Origin: a virus | Direction: 5' to 3' (one strand) | DNA length: 33,556 bases | IMG/VR virus record: IMGVR_UViG_3300034101_000883 | Coordinates: 1-33,556 of that record | Part shown: piece after piece, positions 1 to 6,128 of the stretch | Numbering within the stretch: the first letter of the stretch is position 1 | How the letters are laid out: the number at the start of each line of letters is the position of its first letter | Notes under the pieces: generated by a model | Databases searched by the model: none | What the model saw: only the letters and a program-made list of their open reading frames with translations | Told to the model about the DNA's origin: nothing | Program-made: the position numbers and the translations under genes

Positions 1-589
1 AGGTCTTCTTAGCACTCTCTATCTCTGTAGGGTCGATCAAAGGGTTATCAGCAGTCGTAAAGTGCCAACTCTTCCAATCAGAATCCTCACCACTCTCACC
101 CAACTTGAAGGTATCGTGAAACCAGTTCCTACCCTTTGGCGTTCCAATAAACAACGCTCTACCCTTCTTGTCAGACAAAGAAGCCCGAATAACCTGTTCC
201 CAAGCCTCTGGCTTAATATCCGCTACCTCGTCTAACACCGCATAGGTCAAAGACACACCACGAAGGGTGTCAGGTCTATCAGCACCACGAACATAGATCC
301 TAGCCCCGTTTATCAGGGTAATGTCTAGATTATTTACATGGGAATTCTGTATAACCTCTCTACCAAGGTCTAACAGCAAGTCCCAGATAATCTGCCTCGA
401 CTGTCCCATCGTAGGACTCACATAAAGCACAGCAGAGCCTTGTGGACACTTCAATCCCTCGATTAGTAGTGTTACAGCCGCCATCCTAGACTTCCCACAC
501 CTACGCCCAGCAGCCACTACCTTGAATCTAGTCTGGTCTTTAAACACCTCTTGTTGCCAAGGAAGCAAGCTAAAATTAAGGTCTGCCAT
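1..589 (-). CDS. terL: Terminase large subunit, N-terminal part (runs off the left end)
   Basis: This is the ATPase motor that packages DNA into the prohead. The 196 visible codons read MADLNFSLLPWQQEVF at the start. Walker A (AGRRCGKS, about residues 27-34), Walker B (YAVLDE, about 116-121) and the FIGTPKG coupling motif (about 148-154) are all present. The C-terminal nuclease domain lies outside the window, so the gene is cut by the window edge, not by mutation. The start overlaps the end of the upstream small-terminase-like gene by 14 bases, as is usual for terS-terL pairs. The family call is firm from the motifs. Whether the ORF fragment at the right end of the window is its C-terminus is inference. 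Confidence 0.95.
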   Translation of the reverse strand, partial: MADLNFSLLPWQQEVFKDQTRFKVVAAGRRCGKSRMAAVTLLIEGLKCPQGSAVLYVSPTMGQSRQIIWDLLLDLGREVIQNSHVNNLDITLINGARIYVRGADRPDTLRGVSLTYAVLDEVADIKPEAWEQVIRASLSDKKGRALFIGTPKGRNWFHDTFKLGESGEDSDWKSWHFTTADNPLIDPTEIESAKKT

Positions 590-944
590 ACTTGTCCTCT
601 ACATCTATAGGCTGTTCATCAATAACAGTAGGCTCAACTCCTAGTCCTGTTATCGAGATCGTTACAGCACTCCTTTGACTCTTGTCTTTCTCAAACATAC
701 TAACAGGCAATGTCCTGTCCAAACACATCTTCAAAGCCACCAATTGATGCGGATGCTCGTCATTCAACGCTATCTCTATCACCTTCTGAGCAACATCCTT
801 ACCACCACTCCTAATCATCAACTCCTTCAACTCCTTCAACCTCTGGTGATCAGTCTTAGGCAATACAGACGGAGGGTTATCAGCAAACCTCTGTATCGTC
901 ATCTTCACAGAACCTTTAGGGCGTCCTCTTCCTCTTTTTTCCAT
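576..944 (-). CDS. Probable terminase small subunit
   Basis: A 122-residue protein directly upstream of terL, starting after a strong ribosome site (AAGGAGG, 5 bases before ATG). It opens with an AT-hook-like basic motif (RGRGRPKGS, residues 4-12), which suits DNA binding. A helical middle follows, with VALKMCLDRTLP at about residues 69-80, then an acidic tail. The small subunit normally recognises the packaging site and loads the large subunit. Position, size and the basic N-terminus support that role, but I see no textbook helix-turn-helix. It could instead be another conserved terminase-linked phage protein. Confidence 0.65.
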   Translation of the reverse strand: MEKRGRGRPKGSVKMTIQRFADNPPSVLPKTDHQRLKELKELMIRSGGKDVAQKVIEIALNDEHPHQLVALKMCLDRTLPVSMFEKDKSQRSAVTISITGLGVEPTVIDEQPIDVEDKYGRP

Positions 945-1281
945 TTTCTCCTCCTTGGAATGGATTAGTTCAATTTAGCTTTTTCGGTATAGGGGGTGTA
1001 CCACAAATTTCTACCACCCATCACCACCCCCTCCCCCCCCATACAAACCCTTACACGTTTACCCTACTGTCCAGGCATACAGCTTAGGGTTTCTACTACT
1101 GTACAAACAGCCAGGACTGTCTATCCATACAGATCAGGGTTTACCCTATCCCAAAGGTTATGCGTTTTTTGCATGAGAGAGTGATGCACCTTTTTAGGGT
1201 TACTTGAGTTACTTGGATTTGTCTTGACTGTTTACTCTTACCTTCTATTCCTTCTTACTGTCCTTAGTAGACTTGCCTCTA
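945..1281. other. Non-coding stretch upstream of terS with repeated AGGGTTT half-sites
   Basis: No convincing gene lies here on either strand. The stretch contains a C5-T-C8 tract (1027-1040). It also has a direct repeat of CATACAG-N2-(T/C)AGGGTTT with copies at about 1075-1092 and 1126-1142. A near-palindrome CAGGGTTTACCCTA lies at 1135-1148, and further AGGGTT or TTTACCC half-sites lie near 1058, 1085 and 1195. It must carry the leader of the terminase genes and may hold a late-gene control region or the packaging site. No clear sigma70 promoter was found in it. Confidence 0.5.
1017..1040 (-). other. G-rich tract with G-quadruplex potential
   Basis: On the leftward (coding) strand this reads as a run of eight G, an A, five G, then TGGTGAT and three more G. 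That is enough G-runs to allow a four-layer or three-layer quadruplex in the DNA or in the leader RNA of terS. The homopolymer also makes this spot prone to assembly error. Function is not shown. Confidence 0.35.
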
Positions 1282-1506
1282 TTAAGGGTTGTTTATTGTT
1301 CCCGACTTATTCGTAACGATTGTAATCTGTTCGACAGGATTGTCTACTCTATAACCCAATGAGTGAAGATGTTGGTAAAGGGCTAATACATTCTCGAAAC
1401 CCTTAGAGATGTCTCCCTTTCCTGCAGCCAAAAGAATCATCAGTTTGGGGTTGTCTAATTTCCTGCGAAATTGAATTGTTTTATTACTTGGCTTTCTTCC
1501 TGACAT
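1282..1506 (-). CDS. Small conserved-looking phage protein, function unknown
   Basis: A 74-residue basic protein beginning MSGRKPSNKT with a central segment LAAGKGDISKGFENVLALYQ. It has no recognised catalytic motif. The helical middle and basic N-terminus would suit a small DNA-binding or regulatory protein, but that is speculation. The start lacks a Shine-Dalgarno site. A good promoter (TTGACA-N17-TAGAAA at 1518-1546) would start the transcript only a few bases before the ATG, suggesting leaderless or near-leaderless translation. It faces away from the rightward operon at 1640 across a shared control region. Confidence 0.6.
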   Translation of the reverse strand: MSGRKPSNKTIQFRRKLDNPKLMILLAAGKGDISKGFENVLALYQHLHSLGYRVDNPVEQITIVTNKSGTINNP

Positions 1507-1517
1507 ATGGCGAAAAT

Positions 1518-1546
1518 TTTCTAAAAAAGGTTGGTTTTTTTGTCAA
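1518..1546 (-). promoter_or_regulatory. Leftward sigma70-like promoter for the 74-residue gene
   Basis: A consensus -35 TTGACA (1546-1541), a 17-base spacer and -10 TAGAAA (1523-1518, four of six matches). The predicted start lies near 1511, about five bases before the ATG. An inverted repeat TAGGG-N5-CCCTA sits three bases upstream of the -35. Confidence 0.6.
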
Positions 1547-1549
1547 AAC

Positions 1550-1564
1550 TAGGGTTTGTCCCTA
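1550..1564. promoter_or_regulatory. Inverted repeat TAGGG-N5-CCCTA between divergent promoters
   Basis: TAGGGTTTGTCCCTA is a perfect 5+5 inverted repeat with a five-base centre. It lies three bases upstream of the leftward -35 and just upstream of the rightward -10 TATATT. Similar repeats occur at 1135, 2516, 6114 and 10399, so it is a candidate operator or activator site. Confidence 0.55.
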
Positions 1565-1567
1565 TTC

Positions 1568-1596
1568 TTTTGTGCTTTCTAAGCCGTTAATATATT
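1568..1596 (+). promoter_or_regulatory. Weak candidate rightward promoter for the 1640 operon
   Basis: A -10 TATATT (1591-1596, five of six matches) lies 17 bases after a poor -35 (TTTTGT, 1568-1573). The adjacent inverted repeat at 1550-1564 could compensate for the weak -35 if it binds an activator. This is a suggestion only. Confidence 0.3.
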
Positions 1597-1639
1597 AGAA
1601 CCGAACTAGCGGAACTAGTGCAATTTAATAGGTGTCAAT

Positions 1640-2080
1640 ATGCAACAAATCACTTGGGTCAAACAGACTATTCGCTCTAAAATTTTCACAGAGTCGGTAG
1701 CACTTTACACCAATCTCCAAACAGGCAAGAAGGTTCAGAGAACTTCCAAGGGTCAATTCTTGGAGACTTATGCTCCTAATAACCACCTTCGGGAATGTGC
1801 CGAACCAACCGAAAATGTTTTTCAGATCAGAGAATTTGACGGTTGGGATTTCTATGCGGGAGGCTACGACATCGAGGATGATGGAGTAATTGGACATTAC
1901 TGTTGTGACGGAGACGGTATTGTCTCTATTGAGCTTCTGACAGACGGAACGATTCATTTGAATGTTCAGGGTTCTTATATGCTAGACCTTGACTCAGACA
2001 TTGAGGAGGCTATTAAGCAAGCTACTCAGTACATCAAAGACGAATACCCTGCAATTTACGAAGAATTCTTAAACTTTTAA
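1640..2080 (+). CDS. Unknown protein, paralogue A of a duplicated pair
   Basis: 146 residues, no recognised family. It is clearly related to the protein at 2593-3030. Both have WVKQ near the start, a GWDFY-x-GG block, a CCDGDG-hydrophobic-VS-x-EL motif, QG-x-YMLDL, and an AIKQA..Y....YP.IYE helix at the end. The vicinal CC and acidic DGDG could bind a metal, but no catalytic role can be assigned. Translation starts at an ATG preceded by AATAGGTGTCAAT, a leader box shared by four genes here. It is the first gene of a rightward operon that ends at the terminator at 4124. Confidence 0.8.
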   Translation: MQQITWVKQTIRSKIFTESVALYTNLQTGKKVQRTSKGQFLETYAPNNHLRECAEPTENVFQIREFDGWDFYAGGYDIEDDGVIGHYCCDGDGIVSIELLTDGTIHLNVQGSYMLDLDSDIEEAIKQATQYIKDEYPAIYEEFLNF

Positions 2081-2091
2081 TAGGTGTCAAT

Positions 2092-2412
2092 ATGCGCTGC
2101 ACTTACAAATACGAATTTCCCAACTTTGATTTTGAAGTTCCTGAATTACCTGAGGGCTTCGTTGATGTCTCTTGGCACAACGATGTCTGCCCTTCTTTTT
2201 CCTGTGACCTGAACGAAATGCAAGAAATGATTGTTTGGGTCAACTATGCCGATGAAAACAGACGGGAATGCGGAGGTTTACAGTTTGCCCTTGTCGTTAA
2301 AGACAAAGACAATGATTGTGACCCTTTCGATTTTGCTTGCGAACTAGAAACAAACTCATGGGATGCTATCTTGGACAAAATCAGCTCACTCACAAAAAAG
2401 GAATTAGCATGA
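2092..2412 (+). CDS. Unknown acidic protein in the duplicated-gene operon
   Basis: A 106-residue, strongly acidic protein, with five cysteines and many Trp/Phe residues. I do not recognise it. It starts 11 bases after the previous stop with the same AATAGGTGTCAATATG box. The next tiny gene starts in its stop codon (ATGA). Acidic, small, early phage proteins are sometimes inhibitors or DNA mimics, but there is no direct evidence for that here. Confidence 0.75.
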   Translation: MRCTYKYEFPNFDFEVPELPEGFVDVSWHNDVCPSFSCDLNEMQEMIVWVNYADENRRECGGLQFALVVKDKDNDCDPFDFACELETNSWDAILDKISSLTKKELA

Positions 2413-2504
2413 ACGACAACCACAAAGACATTCTCACAGCCATCATTGCAGGGCTTATCCTGTGTGTTGGTCTATTGGCTTATTTTGATATTTTGACCAA
2501 ATAG
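2409..2504 (+). CDS. 31-residue single-span membrane peptide
   Basis: Begins with an ATGA overlap on the preceding stop. After a polar, charged start (MNDNHKD) comes one hydrophobic stretch, LTAIIAGLILCVGLLAYF, long enough to cross the inner membrane, and a short Lys-ending tail. Translational coupling and the clean membrane segment support a real micro-gene. Function is unknown; holin-like or membrane-modifying roles are possible. Confidence 0.55.
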   Translation: MNDNHKDILTAIIAGLILCVGLLAYFDILTK

Positions 2505-2515
2505 TGTTTGGCAGC

Positions 2516-2529
2516 AAGGGTAATCCCTA
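2516..2529. promoter_or_regulatory. Inverted repeat AAGGG-N4-CCCTA upstream of promoter
   Basis: AAGGGTAATCCCTA, one base upstream of a rightward -35 element. It is the same design as the repeats at 1550, 6114 and 10399. Confidence 0.45.
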
Positions 2530-2530
2530 G

Positions 2531-2559
2531 TTTCCAGGCATTTGGTTATTGACTAAAAT
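2531..2559 (+). promoter_or_regulatory. Rightward internal promoter for the 2593 gene
   Basis: A -35 TTTCCA, 17-base spacer and -10 TAAAAT (five of six matches). The transcript would begin near 2566 and feed the second paralogue, the GP88-family gene and downstream genes. It gives the second half of the operon its own control. Confidence 0.5.
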
Positions 2560-2592
2560 TTCTCTCTCAATCAACTTTCAATAGGTGTTAAC

Positions 2593-3030
2593 ATGAAAAA
2601 ATGGGTTAAACAATCTGTAGCATTTCAAGGCAATATTGGTGCTATTTATACCAACATTCTCACAAACGAAAAAATCCAAGAGACAAGGCTTGGACAGTGC
2701 TTTATTGCCAACACTCACAAGCTCTGTGACAAGCCTCTAGACGTTTTCATTCCTCAAGAATTCCAAGGATGGGATTTTTATACGGGAGGCAATATTTACA
2801 ATGAAGACGCTACAGAGTATGAAGAGCCAATTTATCACTACGGGTCTTATTGTTGTGATGGGGATGGGTTTGTGTCTGTAGAGCTTTTAGTTGACGGGTC
2901 TATTCGATTGTTAGACCAAGGAGACTATATGCTTGATTTAAGCCCTAACCTTGACCAAGCCATAAAACAAGCTTCCGAATATCTCAAAGAACAATATCCC
3001 GAAATCTACGAAATGTGGCTTGCGGTCTGA
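2593..3030 (+). CDS. Unknown protein, paralogue B of a duplicated pair
   Basis: 145 residues, homologous along most of its length to the 1640-2080 product. Shared blocks are GWDFYTGG, SYCCDGDGFVSVELL, QGDYMLDL and the C-terminal AIKQA-x-EYLK-x-QYPEIYE helix. It has an insert of about eight residues after the GG block (EDATEYEE). The ATG follows AATAGGTGTTAAC, the operon's common leader box. It has a probable promoter of its own at 2531-2559. The pair looks like an old tandem duplication with two small genes between the copies. Confidence 0.8.
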   Translation: MKKWVKQSVAFQGNIGAIYTNILTNEKIQETRLGQCFIANTHKLCDKPLDVFIPQEFQGWDFYTGGNIYNEDATEYEEPIYHYGSYCCDGDGFVSVELLVDGSIRLLDQGDYMLDLSPNLDQAIKQASEYLKEQYPEIYEMWLAV

Positions 3031-3059
3031 TTATCAAAATATTTTTAATAGGTGTAAAT

Positions 3060-3821
3060 ATGCGAAATCCTTACAAAATGATTCTCCAAAATGAGGGCTT
3101 ACCTTACAAAACTCTGTTAGGTACGGCATCAACGAAAACAGTAAAAGGGGAAAAACTAGGTTATTTAACAGCCATCCTCTATCTAACACCCGATGAGAAT
3201 CTATGTCCTTTGGCTAGGTTGGCGGGTTGCATGGAGGGTTGTCTCTACTCATCTGGTAGAGGAGCTTTCAATTCTGTTCAAAAGGCTAGACAAGCCAAAA
3301 CAGATTTTTGGTATACAAACCAAAGGGCTTTTTTACTCTCACTTTGTGCAGATATTTGGCGCTTGCACTATTCCGCTGCCCGAAATAATGACCAAAAGCT
3401 CCTGGTTCGTTTAAATGGAACTAGTGACATTTGTTGGGAAAACTACATCATTGCCAAAGGTGAAACTATTTTCCAATTGTTTCCCGATGTCCAATTTTAT
3501 GATTACACAAAACACCCATCAAGAAATTTAGAGGGCAAAACGTATGAAAATTATGATTTAACCTTTTCGTTCTCTAGTATTACCCCAAAGCCAATTTCTA
3601 TTAAGGGGCTGACAAACAAAAATAACTCTAGAGTGGCTGTAGTGTTTCAAAAGAAAGAGGACATCCCTTTAAGCTTCCGATCTTGGAATGTTATCGATGG
3701 AGACGACACAGACGTTAGACATATTGAACCCAAAAACGTAGTAGTGGCTTTGTATGCCAAAGGTAAAGCCAAAAAAGATACATCGGGTTTTGTTCAAATT
3801 AAGGGGGTTCATTATGCATAA
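3060..3821 (+). CDS. GP88-family phage protein
   Basis: 253 residues from the ATG at 3060, chosen because the AATAGGTGTAAAT box precedes it; an in-frame extension upstream to 3015 lacks that box. The sequence fits the phage gene-product-88 family: KTVKGEKLGYLTAILYL, then a C-x7-C-x3-C cluster (CPLARLAGCMEGC), GRGAFNSVQKARQAKT, VRLNGTSDI-x-WE, FPDVQFYDYTKHP, and a VVAL-x-AKGKAK ending. The cysteine cluster suggests a metal or iron-sulfur site. The biochemical activity of this family is not established to my knowledge. The following gene begins inside its last codons. Confidence 0.8.
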   Translation: MRNPYKMILQNEGLPYKTLLGTASTKTVKGEKLGYLTAILYLTPDENLCPLARLAGCMEGCLYSSGRGAFNSVQKARQAKTDFWYTNQRAFLLSLCADIWRLHYSAARNNDQKLLVRLNGTSDICWENYIIAKGETIFQLFPDVQFYDYTKHPSRNLEGKTYENYDLTFSFSSITPKPISIKGLTNKNNSRVAVVFQKKEDIPLSFRSWNVIDGDDTDVRHIEPKNVVVALYAKGKAKKDTSGFVQIKGVHYA

Positions 3822-4071
3822 TTCTAATAATAAATTCTACAAAGCCATTTTTGATTCTAGACGTTTTCAATTTGAAGCTTATGCTATTAATGCAACTCTA
3901 GCAAAAGAACATTTGAAATTAGGATTAAATAATCACGCAAAACAGTATCAGCTGCCCCATGATTGGTGGCATGAATATGGGGGTGATATTTATGTAGTTG
4001 AAATTGAAATTGGTAGACCTGATTTCAATTCATGTTATCGTGATAATGATTTGATTAGGGGGCAACAATGA
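3814..4071 (+). CDS. Small unknown protein
   Basis: 85 residues from the ATG at 3814, which follows AAGGGGGTTCATT and overlaps the end of the GP88-family gene by eight bases. An in-frame start further upstream lies inside that gene and lacks a ribosome site. Notable features are aromatic-rich segments (DWWHEYGGDIYVVEIEIG). No family recognised. It is likely co-translated with its neighbour. Confidence 0.65.
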   Translation: MHNSNNKFYKAIFDSRRFQFEAYAINATLAKEHLKLGLNNHAKQYQLPHDWWHEYGGDIYVVEIEIGRPDFNSCYRDNDLIRGQQ

Positions 4072-4118
4072 TTTATGCAACATTAGCCCTCATTCTGCGA
4101 ATACTTACAAAACGATAA
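4068..4118 (+). CDS. Possible 16-residue hydrophobic peptide
   Basis: Starts in an ATGA overlap with the preceding stop and encodes MIYATLALILRILTKR. It ends five bases before the operon terminator. The start context fits the neighbouring genes, but at this length chance cannot be excluded. Confidence 0.3.
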   Translation: MIYATLALILRILTKR

Positions 4119-4123
4119 ACTCA

Positions 4124-4145
4124 AGCCCTCTTCGGAGGGTTTTTT
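4124..4145 (+). terminator. Intrinsic terminator of the 1640-4118 operon
   Basis: Stem CCCTC / GAGGG closed by a TTCG tetraloop, with flanking pairing, followed by six T. It is a textbook rho-independent terminator on the rightward strand. Confidence 0.85.
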
Positions 4146-4224
4146 CTTGTCTGTCAAAAGGCCACATTTAAGGCTCTAATGGGCTTTACCCTCATCACGC
4201 TATACCCTAGTGCCAAAAAACGGC

Positions 4225-4527
4225 TTAAAAGGGGCTTGAATCGCTTTCTAGGGGCATTTCCTGAGTTAATCTGCGAATGGTTTCATTCAGCGCTGACAAT
4301 TCGTCCATTTTGTAGACATTCCACAATCTGCGCTGCCCATGTATTCCATTGATCGACCCTCGATGACAATCGGCACACAATGGCATTGACGTAAACCATT
4401 GGCCTTGGGTTATCTCATGACATTCGCTAGGGGCTGGGTTATCGCAAATAATGCAATTCATGGCCTTGATTCTGGCAATATGTAACCTTTCACTTGCGTT
4501 TGGCTTGAGTTTATTTTTGCTAAACAT
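4225..4527 (-). CDS. Ref-like RecA-dependent nuclease (HNH type)
   Basis: 100 residues. Resembles phage P1 Ref-type nucleases: a CIIC knuckle (residues 25-28), C36-H37 followed by EITQGQ, then CADCH (51-55) and GSINGIHG (57-64). This is the zinc-stabilised beta-beta-alpha HNH layout. Ref proteins cut DNA held in RecA filaments and promote recombination; that activity is known for P1 Ref and is inferred here. It is last in the leftward operon and its ATG shares one base with the previous stop (TAATG). Confidence 0.75.
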   Translation of the reverse strand: MFSKNKLKPNASERLHIARIKAMNCIICDNPAPSECHEITQGQWFTSMPLCADCHRGSINGIHGQRRLWNVYKMDELSALNETIRRLTQEMPLESDSSPF

Positions 4528-4850
4528 TATTGCGTGGCCTTCATCTCTATCCTAGCCGAGAACATTTCCGTCCTCCAGCATTCAATTCGTGCCTGCGCTG
4601 CGGTCATCAGCCATCGATACTTTTCCTCGGTTTCTACTGCCTGCCTGATGCCTTCTAATATCTCGATATAGTCCTGGTGAGCGTAAGCGTAGGTTTCTTG
4701 TTTTCCAAGTACCTCAGTACCAGCTTGTGACATTAGTTGGGCTTTTCTGCTTTTCCTGAATTCCTCAAGATACATTCGGTCGGCTTTGGCTTTGGCATAC
4801 AGTGGAGCGGTATCGATAATGTATTGAATAGCTTTAGTTGGTTCGTTCAT
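4527..4850 (-). CDS. Helical phage protein, function unknown
   Basis: 107 residues, almost entirely charged helix (KAKADRMYLEEFRKSRKAQL; EILEGIRQAVETEEKYRWLM), probably a coiled coil. It looks like the small accessory proteins often found beside phage recombination genes. It overlaps the upstream gene by four bases (ATGA) and the Ref-like gene by one. It may be a recombination accessory, but only the location supports that. Confidence 0.75.
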   Translation of the reverse strand: MNEPTKAIQYIIDTAPLYAKAKADRMYLEEFRKSRKAQLMSQAGTEVLGKQETYAYAHQDYIEILEGIRQAVETEEKYRWLMTAAQARIECWRTEMFSARIEMKATQ

Positions 4851-5053
4851 TCTGGCTCACTTATATTTAATAATCTTTCAACTACTGGTATAAAGTTAAT
4901 ATTCAATGCTTTATCAATTAACCTTATTGATTCGTTAATCATTTCATCATATGCAGAATCTGTTTTCTGTATTGCAGATAATGTATACCTAGCATCTTCT
5001 AATGCTTCTATATCTGCGCTATTGGCTTGATATATCAATTCAATATCAGTCAT
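4847..5053 (-). CDS. Small acidic helical protein
   Basis: 68 residues starting MTDIELIYQANSADIEALED. The frame is open upstream to about 5206 from a TTG. That upstream part overlies a better gene in another frame (5055-5210), so I take the ATG at 5053, one base after that gene's TAA. Acidic and helical; no family recognised. It overlaps the next gene by ATGA. Confidence 0.6.
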   Translation of the reverse strand: MTDIELIYQANSADIEALEDARYTLSAIQKTDSAYDEMINESIRLIDKALNINFIPVVERLLNISEPE

Positions 5054-5054
5054 A

Positions 5055-5210
5055 TTATTTCTCAAAATGTCGATAGGTTGGTGCTGGCTCATCTCTACCG
5101 CAACGCCTTCCATGCTCGTTAGCCTCTTGTAAAGCCTGAAAAGCCCATTTGCAGTTAGTGCACACCCAATAGGGTGGGTTGCCTGGTGCGTCTTTCTTTT
5201 GTTCAATCAT
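5055..5210 (-). CDS. 51-residue zinc-binding protein
   Basis: The ATG at 5210 overlaps the stop of the upstream gene (ATGA), matching the pattern of the whole operon. The product has C17-x2-C20 and H33-x3-C37 (CTNC...EHGRRC), a C2HC-type zinc knuckle with aromatic core residues. It overlies the upstream extension of the 4847-5053 frame; the ATGA start and cysteine pattern make this frame the likelier one. Small zinc proteins of this sort often bind nucleic acid or partner proteins. Confidence 0.65.
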   Translation of the reverse strand: MIEQKKDAPGNPPYWVCTNCKWAFQALQEANEHGRRCGRDEPAPTYRHFEK

Positions 5211-5668
5211 GTTATTTCAACCACTAGGTTGCCGTTTGATCTGATGTAGTCTTTGGTCTTTTGGATGTACTTCTCAAAGTCTGCCCTTGGGATGCTTGAT
5301 TGTTGTAAATCAGCATATTGGATTAAATCCCTAATTGACTGTATGCCCTCACCCGATAAGCCCATTCGATTACTTGATTGAAACCTAACTGCCGCTTCAT
5401 GTAAGGCTTTTTGGGCTTTCTCGCATACGGGCAACACCTCATCTTTTCCGACACCACACCTGGCAATCGTTTCACTTAGGTTTAAAACGTCAACAAGGGT
5501 ACGCCAGTCTGTTACTGTGCCATTACCCTTAGTCATTGCTTCTAGTGCTGAGTATTCAAGCATTCTGAGCTTATCTAGCTTATCCCTTTGGGTGATGGCT
5601 GCACCAGTTAGGGCATGAGTGAGAGGATCAATCAATGCCCATACCTTGCGTTTAGTTCGCTTCCGCAT
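5207..5668 (-). CDS. Conserved phage protein, function unknown
   Basis: 153 residues from the ATG at 5668 (MRKRTKRKVWALIDPLTHAL). The frame extends to a TTG at 5701, but that part overlaps another gene. It is helical, with a basic N-terminus and the segment GLSGEGIQSIRDLIQYADLQ. The pattern is familiar from betaproteobacterial phages and prophages as a hypothetical protein. Its position among recombination genes suggests a nucleic-acid role; no catalytic motif is visible. Confidence 0.75.
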   Translation of the reverse strand: MRKRTKRKVWALIDPLTHALTGAAITQRDKLDKLRMLEYSALEAMTKGNGTVTDWRTLVDVLNLSETIARCGVGKDEVLPVCEKAQKALHEAAVRFQSSNRMGLSGEGIQSIRDLIQYADLQQSSIPRADFEKYIQKTKDYIRSNGNLVVEIT

Positions 5669-5828
5669 TGTTATGTTCTGCCAATATATTTGATGCGTCA
5701 ATAATCAATGCATCCTGTATTTGTTCAGCAACAACTTTGCTTTCTTGCCTGTTTTTGTCGCTATAAAAGCTGGCAACAGTTAGAAGTTTGCAAGCCTTAA
5801 CAAACAAATCTCTTTCTTGGTTAGTCAT
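5652..5828 (-). CDS. 58-residue helical protein
   Basis: Starts in an ATGA overlap with the upstream stop and ends 17 bases inside the next gene. The product (MTNQERDLFVKACKLLTVAS...) is a helical, weakly acidic protein with no recognised family. The overlap at both ends, matching the rest of the operon, is the main evidence. Confidence 0.6.
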   Translation of the reverse strand: MTNQERDLFVKACKLLTVASFYSDKNRQESKVVAEQIQDALIIDASNILAEHNNAEAN

Positions 5829-6061
5829 ACATCCTCCATCTTGTAGTTCAGCTTGTGGTGCTGAAAGCGCATTGCTGCTTCCATCTCTAGTTCTTTGAAG
5901 TGTTCGTCAGAGAATAGCCCTATGACGTTTCTGCCCTCAAACCAAACCTCTTTGATTGACTCGTTATAGGTAGTCTCACCATCGTTCTCATACTCGTATA
6001 CGACAGTAACAATCTCGCTACCTTCGCCTGTGGTTGTGTCAAATTCCCAAGTTTTTTCCAT
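5825..6061 (-). CDS. Small acidic phage protein
   Basis: 78 residues. Two ATGs stand in tandem (6064 and 6061). AGGAG lies six bases before the second and only three before the first, so I take 6061. It is strongly acidic (EYENDGETTYNESIKEVWFE) with a predicted beta-rich N-terminal half and helical end. It is the first gene after a likely promoter with an adjacent inverted repeat, so it heads a sub-operon of small genes. Function unknown. Confidence 0.7.
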   Translation of the reverse strand: MEKTWEFDTTTGEGSEIVTVVYEYENDGETTYNESIKEVWFEGRNVIGLFSDEHFKELEMEAAMRFQHHKLNYKMEDV

Positions 6062-6084
6062 CATTCACTCCTGTTAAAAATTAA

Positions 6085-6113
6085 ATATTAGTCTTGTTTG
6101 ATTGATGTTTGAA
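6085..6113 (-). promoter_or_regulatory. Leftward promoter before the 5825-6061 gene
   Basis: -35 TTCAAA (6113-6108), 17-base spacer, -10 TAATAT (6090-6085). Each box matches four of six consensus bases. The inverted repeat at 6114-6128 abuts the -35. Confidence 0.4.
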
Positions 6114-6128
6114 TAGGGATTTACCCTA
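6114..6128. promoter_or_regulatory. Inverted repeat TAGGG-N5-CCCTA abutting a -35
   Basis: TAGGGATTTACCCTA is a perfect 5+5 repeat. It overlaps the stop codon of the PAPS-reductase-like gene and directly abuts the -35 of the promoter for the small-gene set. Confidence 0.55.

Noticed and set aside
1164-1195. Hairpin TGCAT-N8-ATGCA followed by T's as a terminator
   Set aside because: Only five A/T-rich pairs; no gene ends before it on the rightward strand.
4150-4224. GGGCTTTACCC repeat near 4181 as another TAGGG-type promoter box
   Set aside because: Lies between converging operons without a -35/-10 at the right distance and matches the core poorly.
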